Assembly: GCF_000960995.1 (NCBI RefSeq) | Contig: NZ_CP009434.1 | Span: 1,736,001-1,800,000 of the forward strand | Length of the DNA: 64,000 bases | Source: Burkholderia glumae LMG 2196 = ATCC 33617 | Lineage (GTDB): Bacteria; Pseudomonadota; Gammaproteobacteria; Burkholderiales; Burkholderiaceae | Reading direction: 5' to 3' | Part shown: positions 18,458 to 28,700 of the stretch, piece by piece | How positions within the stretch are numbered: the first letter of the stretch is position 1 | Layout: the number at the start of each line of letters is the position of its first letter | The notes under the pieces: model-generated | Seen by the model: only the letters and a program-made list of their open reading frames with translations | The model's database searches: none | What the model was told of the DNA's origin: nothing | Program-made: the position numbers and the translations under genes

Positions 18458-18718
18458 ATGGGCCTGCTGAGCTTGACGGTATGCGTGGCCGCGTTCGCCT
18501 GCCTCGCGCTGGCGATGGAGCGGCATCAGCGGGCCGTGGCCGCGCGTGGCTGGGCGCTCGGGCTGGTGGCCTACGGCGGCATGACGAGCCTCGCGGCCGG
18601 CATCGTGATGGCCGCGCTGATCGTGCGCGAGCGCTGCGCTGAATCGCGGCGAGGCGCGGCACCGGCCCGGCGCCAACCATGCGATGATGTGCGCCGATTC
18701 CCCCGAGACAGGCCATGA
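18458..18718 (+). pseudogene. DUF3325-like membrane protein, internally shortened
   Basis: The N-terminus LLSLTVCVAAFACLALAMERHQ and the later GWALGLVAYGGM are the two conserved ends of DUF3325, but the roughly 30 residues usually between them (second helix) are missing, and the C-terminus runs into a non-conserved Arg-rich tail that overlaps the next gene. DUF3649, PepSY and DUF3325 proteins are normally consecutive genes of iron-uptake loci, so this is the third member of the decayed set. It might still be translated. Confidence 0.5.
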
Positions 18719-19098
18719 CGACTGCATTCGACGAGACAACGAGGGCGGCGATCGCCGCGTTCGCCCAGCTGGACTATCCTACCGCCGCCCAGGCGATGCG
18801 CGCCGAGGCCGACTACGACAGCGAACGGGACCGGTGGATCTCGCGCTACATCGACGAGCACGGCGGCGGCGCGGACGATGCCGAATACGACGCCTTGCAC
18901 GCGGAAGCGCAGACCACGCCGGAATACGCGCAGTTCCTCGATGGCGTGCGCCGGGAAATCCTCGACTACTTCGGCGTGACCGACGACCAGCTGGACTGGG
19001 TGATGGTGCTGCGCGAAGACGACAGCGAGGCGCTCTGGGCCGAGGTCAACCGGCAGCGCAGCGCGCTCGGCACCGGCGAGGTGCGCGGCGACCTGTGA
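18715..19098 (+). CDS. Hypothetical acidic protein
   Basis: A 127-residue, Asp/Glu-rich soluble protein without signal peptide or membrane segment (DYDSERDRWISRYIDEHGGG; DYFGVTDDQLDWVMVLRED). Codon pattern is normal for the genome, with GC-rich third positions, so it is probably real. No family recognised. It lies between the decayed iron genes and the convergent TetR gene and overlaps the end of the former by four bases. Confidence 0.65.
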   Translation: MTTAFDETTRAAIAAFAQLDYPTAAQAMRAEADYDSERDRWISRYIDEHGGGADDAEYDALHAEAQTTPEYAQFLDGVRREILDYFGVTDDQLDWVMVLREDDSEALWAEVNRQRSALGTGEVRGDL

Positions 19099-19128
19099 GC
19101 GTGGCCCGCGCCCGGCGGGCAGCGCCGT

Positions 19129-19854
19129 TCAGCGCGCCCCGGCCGCGCCGGCCACCCGCCCCAGCGCTTCCCTGACGTCGCGCTCGAACTGAGCCAGCGC
19201 CGCCACGTCCGGCGCCGGCGGCTGCAACGCCGCCCACAGCACGCCGATCAGCTGCTCGGCCGTGCGCTCCGCATCGAGCTCGCGCCGGCCCAGGATCGCG
19301 TCCCACAGCACGTGCTCGATCGGCCCGAACACCAGCGAGCGCAGCAGGCTCAGGGGCAGGTCGGCCCGCACCTGCCCCTGAGCCTGCCCGCGCGCGAGCA
19401 CCTTCATCAGCGGCGCGGTATAGCGCCGCTGCAGCGCGCTCAGCTCGTCGCCGAGCATCTCCTGCCTGGCGCGCCCCTCCGACAGCACCAGCGCGCACAG
19501 CCCGGTGCCGTTTACCAGCATCAGCCGCAAATGGGTGCGCACGATGAAGGCGAACTGCTCCCGCACCGGGGCGAGCGCCGGCAAGCCTGCCTCGAAGGTC
19601 GCGATGTTCTCGTCGTACCAGTCCGCGATCACGCGCGCGCACAGCTCGCGCTTGCCGCGAAAGTAGCTGAACACGGTGGCCTCGGACACCCCCACGCGCT
19701 GCGCGATCTCGGCTGCGGTGGCGTGCTCGTAGCCTTTCTCCGCGAACACCTCGCGCCCGGCGCGCAGGATCTCCTGCACGCGCTGCTGCGACTTGCGTCC
19801 GGCGGGCGCGCGGCTGCCGTCGGCGCGCTCGGACTTGACGGGGCTGCTCGTCAT
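19129..19854 (-). CDS. TetR-family regulator, probable regulator of the liu operon
   Basis: A 241-residue TetR protein: the helix-turn-helix reads EIAQRVGVSEATVFSYFRGKREL at about residues 47-69, followed by a long all-helical ligand domain. It is divergent from the liuABCD operon with two related palindromes in the shared 231-base intergenic region, so control of both directions is likely. Effector is probably a CoA thioester or acid of leucine breakdown; that is inference. Most described liu operons are controlled by a MerR-type LiuR, so a TetR here is less usual. Confidence 0.88.
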   Translation of the reverse strand: MTSSPVKSERADGSRAPAGRKSQQRVQEILRAGREVFAEKGYEHATAAEIAQRVGVSEATVFSYFRGKRELCARVIADWYDENIATFEAGLPALAPVREQFAFIVRTHLRLMLVNGTGLCALVLSEGRARQEMLGDELSALQRRYTAPLMKVLARGQAQGQVRADLPLSLLRSLVFGPIEHVLWDAILGRRELDAERTAEQLIGVLWAALQPPAPDVAALAQFERDVREALGRVAGAAGAR

Positions 19855-19911
19855 GATGGATTTCCGTTCCGCTCGATCGATGGGGCCGATGATAGCCGAG
19901 TCCGGCCAATA

Positions 19912-19930
19912 TTTTGAGTGTCACTCAAAA
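19912..19930. promoter_or_regulatory. Palindrome, candidate TetR operator 1
   Basis: TTTTGAGTGTCACTCAAAA is a perfect 9-bp inverted repeat around one central base, 58 bases upstream of the TetR start. It shares TGAG-N5-CTCA with the second palindrome at 20014-20030. Position suits autoregulation. Confidence 0.7.
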
Positions 19931-20013
19931 AAAACAATTGACGCATGATTGGGCTAGGCGCGACACTAGCCGCCATCAAATGGCATCGTTCATTCGACCG
20001 GCGCCCGGGCAAT

Positions 20014-20030
20014 TCTGAGCAAAACTCAGA
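20014..20030. promoter_or_regulatory. Palindrome, candidate TetR operator 2
   Basis: TCTGAGCAAAACTCAGA is a perfect 6-bp inverted repeat with a five-base centre, 56 bases before liuA. It has the same TGAG-N5-CTCA core as the site at 19912-19930, which argues that one regulator binds both. Confidence 0.6.
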
Positions 20031-20085
20031 TCGATGTGCCGCACCGGCTCGGCCGACCGCACTTTCTGGAATCGGAGGAGGAGAC

Positions 20086-21264
20086 ATGAGCAACCTGCCC
20101 GGCGTGCAATTCATGCTCGGTGAGGACATCGAGATGCTGCGCGACGCGATCGCCACGTTCGCCGCGAAGGAGATCGCGCCGCGCGCGGCCGAGATCGATC
20201 GCACCGACCAGTTCCCGATGGACCTGTGGCGCAAGTTCGGCGAACTCGGCGTGCTCGGCATGACGGTGGGCGAGGAGTACGGCGGCGCGAACCTCGGCTA
20301 CACGGCGCACATGGTGGCGATGGAGGAAATCTCGCGCGCCTCGGCATCGGTCGGCCTGTCCTACGGCGCCCATTCGAATCTCTGCGTCAACCAGATCCAT
20401 CGCAACGGCAGCGAGGCGCAGAAGCGCCGCTACCTGCCGAAGCTGATCTCGGGCGAGCACGTGGGGGCGCTGGCGATGAGCGAGCCGAACGCGGGCTCGG
20501 ACGTGGTCAGCATGAAGCTGCGCGCCGACCGGCGCGGCAGCCACTACGTGCTGAACGGCACCAAGATGTGGATCACCAACGGCCCGGACTGCGACACGCT
20601 GGTGGTCTACGCGAAGACCGATCCGGAGGCGGGTGCGCGCGGCATGACGGCGTTCATCGTCGAGAAGGGCATGAAGGGCTTCTCGGTGGCGCAGAAGCTC
20701 GACAAGCTCGGCATGCGCGGCTCGCACACGGGCGAGCTGGTGTTCCAGGACGTGGAGGTGCCCGAGGAGAACGTGCTGGGCGAGGTGGGCAGCGGCGTGA
20801 AGGTGCTGATGAGCGGGCTCGACTACGAGCGCGCGGTGCTGGCGGGCGGCCCGACCGGCATCATGGCGGCCTGCCTCGACGCGGTGGTGCCGTACATCCA
20901 CGACCGCAAGCAGTTCGGCCAGTCGATCGGCGAGTTCCAGCTGATCCAGGGCAAGGTGGCCGACATGTACACGAACTTCCAGGCCTGCCGCGCCTACCTC
21001 TACGCGGTGGGCCGCCATCTGGACGCGGCCGGCAGCCACGTGCGCCAGGCGCGCAAGGACTGCGCCGGCGTGATCCTCTACACGGCCGAGCGCGCCACCT
21101 GGATGGCGGGCGAGGCGATCCAGATCCTCGGCGGCAACGGCTACATCAACGAATATCCGGTGGGCCGGCTCTGGCGCGATGCCAAGCTCTACGAGATCGG
21201 CGCGGGCACGAGCGAAATCCGCCGCATGCTGATCGGCCGCGAACTGTTCGCCGAGACGGCGTAA
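20086..21264 (+). CDS. liuA: Isovaleryl-CoA dehydrogenase
   Basis: A 392-residue acyl-CoA dehydrogenase with FAD-binding MSEPNAGSDV and WITNGPD. The helix SGLDYERAVLAGGP carries a Glu where isovaleryl-CoA dehydrogenases have their catalytic base, a position different from short-chain and medium-chain enzymes, so the substrate call is well supported. Oxidises isovaleryl-CoA to 3-methylcrotonyl-CoA. GGAGGAGG precedes ATG 20086. First gene of liuABCD. Confidence 0.93.
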   Translation: MSNLPGVQFMLGEDIEMLRDAIATFAAKEIAPRAAEIDRTDQFPMDLWRKFGELGVLGMTVGEEYGGANLGYTAHMVAMEEISRASASVGLSYGAHSNLCVNQIHRNGSEAQKRRYLPKLISGEHVGALAMSEPNAGSDVVSMKLRADRRGSHYVLNGTKMWITNGPDCDTLVVYAKTDPEAGARGMTAFIVEKGMKGFSVAQKLDKLGMRGSHTGELVFQDVEVPEENVLGEVGSGVKVLMSGLDYERAVLAGGPTGIMAACLDAVVPYIHDRKQFGQSIGEFQLIQGKVADMYTNFQACRAYLYAVGRHLDAAGSHVRQARKDCAGVILYTAERATWMAGEAIQILGGNGYINEYPVGRLWRDAKLYEIGAGTSEIRRMLIGRELFAETA

Positions 21265-21285
21265 GCGCCGCGCGGAGCCGACACG

Positions 21286-22893
<1,608 letters not shown>

Positions 22894-22903
22894 GGAGGCA
22901 GGC

Positions 22904-23701
22904 ATGCGGTACGAGACCAGATACGAGACGATCCGCGTCACCGAGGAGCAGCGCATCGCCACGGTCACGCTCGCGCGGCCCGAGGTGCGCAACGCGTTCA
23001 ACGAGACCATGATCGCGGAGCTGACGGCCGCGTTCGGCGAGCTCGACGCGCACGACGGCATCCGCGCGGTGGTGCTGGCCGCCGAGGGGCCGGCGTTCTG
23101 CGCCGGCGCGGACCTGAGCTGGATGCGCCGCATGGCCGGCTATAGCGACGACGAGAACCGCGCCGACGCGCGCCGGCTCGCGCGCATGCTGGAGGCGGTG
23201 TACCGCTGCGGCAAGCCGGTGATCGCGCGCGTGCACGGCGACGCCTACGCGGGCGGGGTCGGCCTGGTGGCGGCCTGCGACGTCGCGATCGGCGCCGAGC
23301 CGGCGCGCTTCTGCCTCTCGGAGGCGCGGCTCGGGCTGATTCCGGCCACCATCGCGCCCTACGTGGTGCGTGCGCTCGGCGAGCGCGCCGCGCGCCGCTA
23401 CTTCACCACCGCCGAGGTGTTCGGCAGCGCGCGCGCCGCCCAGCTCGGGCTGATCCACGAGGCGGTGCCGGCCGAGGTGCTCGACGCGGCCGTCGCGCAG
23501 CTGGGCGACGCGCTGCGCGCCAACGGGCCGGGCGCCGTGCGGGCCGCCAAGCGGCTGGTGGCCGAGGTGGCCGGCCGCGCGCTCGACGACGCGCTGATCG
23601 AGCAGACCGCCGACTGGATCGCGGCGACGCGCGCGGGCGCCGAGGCGCGCGAGGGCATCGCCGCGTTCCTCGACAAGCGCACGCCGTCATGGCGCGAATG
23701 A
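22904..23701 (+). CDS. liuC: Enoyl-CoA hydratase family, probable methylglutaconyl-CoA hydratase
   Basis: A 265-residue crotonase-fold protein with GPAFCAGADLSWM (oxyanion hole) and HGDAYAGGVGLVAACD plus SEARLGLIPATI. In liu operons this enzyme hydrates 3-methylglutaconyl-CoA to HMG-CoA. AAGGAGG precedes ATG 22904. The first residues contain an imperfect duplication (RYET-RYET), from a 12-base tandem repeat, which may be a harmless N-terminal extension. Confidence 0.9.
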   Translation: MRYETRYETIRVTEEQRIATVTLARPEVRNAFNETMIAELTAAFGELDAHDGIRAVVLAAEGPAFCAGADLSWMRRMAGYSDDENRADARRLARMLEAVYRCGKPVIARVHGDAYAGGVGLVAACDVAIGAEPARFCLSEARLGLIPATIAPYVVRALGERAARRYFTTAEVFGSARAAQLGLIHEAVPAEVLDAAVAQLGDALRANGPGAVRAAKRLVAEVAGRALDDALIEQTADWIAATRAGAEAREGIAAFLDKRTPSWRE

Positions 23702-23806
23702 GGCCGCTGCGCTGGCGGCCCGCCGGCGCGGGGCGCTAGCCCGCATCGCGTCCCTGATTCGCCGTCCCGGCCTTTCCGAACCCCGCTTACCGAATCCCGA
23801 CCGACC

Positions 23807-25834
<2,028 letters not shown>

Positions 25835-26317
25835 CCGGGCGCGGCATGAAGGTGCCGCCGCGGGCGGCCGCTTGCCCGCGCCGCGCCAGCCGATCCGGAC
25901 GCGGCCCGAGCCCGCTGCCGCGCCGATCGCCGGGCCGGCCCGAGCGGGTCCGTGCCCGCAGAACCGGTATCCGGCCTGCCGGCTGCCTTGCTGCGACGAC
26001 GCGTGCGACGGGTTGGAGGCGGTGTCGTAGCGCAGCGAGACGTGCAGGCGCCCGGGCCATACTGGAGCGCCGCGGTGCCGGCCGCACCGCGCTGCCGCTC
26101 AGCTTCAGCTGCGACGCCAGGGCCGGGGCTGACCTCGATCGCCAGCGCGGCGCCGCCGGCCTGCGTTGGCCCCGGAGCGCTTGCCGCGCCGCGCGCGGAT
26201 CGGCCCGATTCGAGGCGAAATTCGCGAAACATGCCGCCCGTGGCTGATAAATTGCGCTCCTGGCCCCGGAAACGCGCGAGAATTCGCCTCTCGTGTCTAG
26301 CAGGTGCGGAGGAATCC
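25835..26317 (+). other. 483-base intergenic region, no convincing gene
   Basis: Falls between liuD and the MASE1 gene, where liuE would usually lie. I find no HMG-CoA lyase motifs. A minus-strand frame around 25950-26060 gives a short protein-like stretch (RLHVSLRYDTAS) but it has no start, no ribosome site and is broken on both sides. GGAGGA at 26308-26313 serves the next gene. Confidence 0.55.
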
Positions 26318-27616
26318 ATGGAAATGTCTCGCCCGAGGCCGGGCGCCGTCGCCGTCGTGCTCTGGGCGGTGCTGTATCTGGTGAGCGGTCAGCTGTCGCG
26401 TCAACTGAACGGGCCGGTCGGTCTGCCCGGCTATATCTGGCTGCCGGCCGGCGTCACGGTGGGCGCCTTCATGCTGCGCCCGCCCGGTGAATGGCCGGTG
26501 CTGGCCGCCGCGTTTCTGGTCGCCCAGCTCGCGCTGGCCGCGGTCGAGCACGGCAGCTACCCCGACACGCTGGTCTACGCGCTGATCGCGATCGGCTCGG
26601 CCGCGCTCGCGGTCTGGCTGGTGCGGCGCGTGCGGCTCTCGCTGGAGGGCCTGTATTTCCTGCGCTCGATGATCTCGGCCGCGCTGCTCACCAGCCTGTT
26701 CGGCGCGCTGGCGAGCGGGGCCTGGCGCGCGTTCATGCAGGGCTCGGCGTTGCCCGACGTCGCGTTCGTCTGGGCGGCCTCGGACTTCGTCGGCATCCTG
26801 CTGGTCGCGCCCGTGCTGGCGTCGTGGTCACGCTTTCGCGCGCACCGCTCGGGTGACCACGAGCGCTTCGACATCGGGCTCGGCATCGTATCGTTCGCGC
26901 TGCTGGCGGCCAGCGCCTGGGCGATCTTCGACAGCGCCGGCGCCGGCACGCCCGCCGGCGCGATCGGCTTCGCCGCAACCTACATTCCGCTGTTCCTGAC
27001 GGTGGCGGTGACGGTGCTGCTGGGCGGCCGAGCCGGCTCGCTGTCGGTGCTGGTGCTCGCCGTGATCGTGATCCTGCAGACCGCGGACGGGGACGGGCCG
27101 TTCTCGCTGCTGGAAACCTCGCGCGGGCGCTCGCTGCTGGAGGCGCAGCTCTATCTGGCGGTGGCCTCGCTGCTGGTGCTGACGGTCAGCACGCTGAAAA
27201 CCGGCAACGAACGCGCCAGCGCGCGCGCCGACACGCTCGCCAGCAACATCGCGCTGGCGCTCGCGAGCGCGGACCAGGTGGCCTACGTGCTCGATCCGGC
27301 CACCGATACGCTCGAATGGAGCGGCGACCTGCAGCGCGCGTTCGGGCCGGGCGCCGAGGCCGCGCAACTCGCCAGCGTGGCGCGCGTGCTCGAACGGCTG
27401 GCGCCGCCCGATCGCGACACGCTGCGCCGCCACTGGCGCGCCGGCGCGGCCGGCCAGCCGGGCGAGCCGGTGAGCTTCGGCATCGTGCAGCCGGACGGCG
27501 CGATCCTGCGCGTGACCGACCGCGGCGCGCCGCTCAGCTACGCGAACCTGGACGTGACGGTGGTGGCGGGCGTCTGGCAGATCGCGCGCGGGCCGGCCGG
27601 CGCGGCCGGCGCCTGA
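26318..27616 (+). CDS. MASE1-domain membrane sensor without an output domain
   Basis: A 432-residue protein: about eight to nine TM helices forming a MASE1-type sensor (YIWLPAGVTVGAFMLRPPGEWP; FVWAASDFVGILLVAPVLASW) and, from about residue 305, a soluble PAS-like region (VAYVLDPATDTLEWSGDLQRAFG). It stops there: no GGDEF, EAL, histidine kinase or other output domain follows. MASE1 normally delivers signals to such domains. Either this is a stand-alone ligand-binding membrane protein or a truncated sensor. The adjacent hydrolase gene, 16 bases downstream, may be functionally linked. Confidence 0.8.
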   Translation: MEMSRPRPGAVAVVLWAVLYLVSGQLSRQLNGPVGLPGYIWLPAGVTVGAFMLRPPGEWPVLAAAFLVAQLALAAVEHGSYPDTLVYALIAIGSAALAVWLVRRVRLSLEGLYFLRSMISAALLTSLFGALASGAWRAFMQGSALPDVAFVWAASDFVGILLVAPVLASWSRFRAHRSGDHERFDIGLGIVSFALLAASAWAIFDSAGAGTPAGAIGFAATYIPLFLTVAVTVLLGGRAGSLSVLVLAVIVILQTADGDGPFSLLETSRGRSLLEAQLYLAVASLLVLTVSTLKTGNERASARADTLASNIALALASADQVAYVLDPATDTLEWSGDLQRAFGPGAEAAQLASVARVLERLAPPDRDTLRRHWRAGAAGQPGEPVSFGIVQPDGAILRVTDRGAPLSYANLDVTVVAGVWQIARGPAGAAGA

Positions 27617-27632
27617 GCGGACGGTCCGCATC

Positions 27633-28484
27633 ATGTCCGGTCGCACCGGCGTCCTGCTGATCCACGGGCTGGGCGGCACCGAGTACGATCTCGGCTCGCT
27701 GCACAAGGCAATCCGTCGGGCCGGCGGCGACGCGCACATCATCACGCTGCCGGGCCACGGCACGCGGCCCGAGGATCTGGTCGGGGTCCGTGCCGAGGCC
27801 TGGCTCGACGCCGTCACCGCGCAGTATCGCGTGCTCGAGGCCGAGTACGACACGCTGCACGTGGCGGGCATGTGCATGGGCGCGCTGGTCGCGCTGCTGC
27901 TGTGCCACCGCGTGCGTCACGCGAAGGGGCGCCTCGCGCTGCTGGCCGCGCCGGTCTACATCGACGGCTGGTCCACGCCCTGGTATCGCACGCTGCGCCA
28001 CCTGCTGTATCGCGTGCCGGGCCTGACCGAGCGCATGCGCGTGGAGGAGGGCGAGCCGTTCGGCATCAAGAACCCGGTGATCCGCGCGCTCGTGAAGAAG
28101 AAGTTCGCACGCCAGGACCGCTTCCATTACCCGTGGGTGCCGCTCGCGACGATCCGCCAGGTCGACCGGATGCGCGCCTGGGTGCGCGCGGCGGCGCCCG
28201 ACACGCCGTGCCCCACGCTGATCCTGCACGCGCGCGAGGACGAACTGACGAGCCTGCGCTCGGCGCGCTTCCTGGAGGCGGCGATGCCCGATGCGCGCTG
28301 CATCGTGCTCGAGAACAGCTATCACATGATTTGCGCCGATAACGACCGCGACGCCGTCGCGCGGCATGTGCTCGCGTTCTTCGGCTTCGATCCGGCCCAC
28401 GCGCAGAGCCCGGCGATGGCGCGCCGGCTGGCGCGCGGGGGCGGCTCGGACGAGGCGGCGCATGCGCTGGGCGACGCGCCATGA
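27633..28484 (+). CDS. Alpha/beta-hydrolase with a cysteine in the nucleophile elbow
   Basis: A 283-residue carboxylesterase/monoacylglycerol-lipase-like protein: oxyanion motif LIHGLGGTEYD at residues 9-19, lid region rich in basic residues, Asp203 in HAREDEL and His231 in SYHMI complete a triad. The elbow reads AGMCMGA with Cys81 (TGC at 27873-27875) instead of the usual Ser. Cys-nucleophile relatives exist (dienelactone hydrolase, some thioester hydrolases). It follows the MASE1 gene by 16 bases and is probably cotranscribed. Substrate unknown. Confidence 0.82.
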   Translation: MSGRTGVLLIHGLGGTEYDLGSLHKAIRRAGGDAHIITLPGHGTRPEDLVGVRAEAWLDAVTAQYRVLEAEYDTLHVAGMCMGALVALLLCHRVRHAKGRLALLAAPVYIDGWSTPWYRTLRHLLYRVPGLTERMRVEEGEPFGIKNPVIRALVKKKFARQDRFHYPWVPLATIRQVDRMRAWVRAAAPDTPCPTLILHAREDELTSLRSARFLEAAMPDARCIVLENSYHMICADNDRDAVARHVLAFFGFDPAHAQSPAMARRLARGGGSDEAAHALGDAP

Positions 28485-28503
28485 GCGCGGGCGCCGCCAC
28501 GCA

Positions 28504-28534
28504 CCGCTTGCGCCGCTTGCGCCGCTTGCGCCGC
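28504..28534 (+). repeat. Short tandem repeat, 9-base unit
   Basis: CCGCTTGCG repeated three times in direct succession plus a partial fourth copy (CCGC), just downstream of the hydrolase stop. In one frame it encodes LRR-LRR-LRR in a 59-codon open frame (28481-28660) that overlaps the hydrolase stop by ATGA. That frame is Arg/Ala-rich and I do not call it a gene. Confidence 0.85.
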
Positions 28535-28700
28535 GACGGCGCCAGGCAGGCGATGCGCACTCCGCCCGCGCCAGCCGTGCTCGGCGTTGTCCGCGCGCAT
28601 CGCCGCGCGCCGCGCGCTGGCGGCCGTGCCGCGCCGCTGCGCTATGATCACGCCTTTTGAGCGCGCCGCCCGCCGGCGCGAGCGCATTTCCGACTTCCCG

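Noticed and set aside
25940..26070. Minus-strand fragment reading RLHVSLRYDTAS, considered as a gene remnant
   Set aside because: Too short, no start or ribosome site, and no recognisable family; cannot be told from chance.
28481..28660. 59-codon frame overlapping the hydrolase stop and containing LRR-LRR-LRR
   Set aside because: Residue composition is that of GC-rich noncoding DNA; only the 9-base tandem repeat underneath is supported.
28485..28700. Thiamine or cobalamin riboswitch ahead of the TonB receptor
   Set aside because: None of the conserved THI-box or B12-box segments are present.
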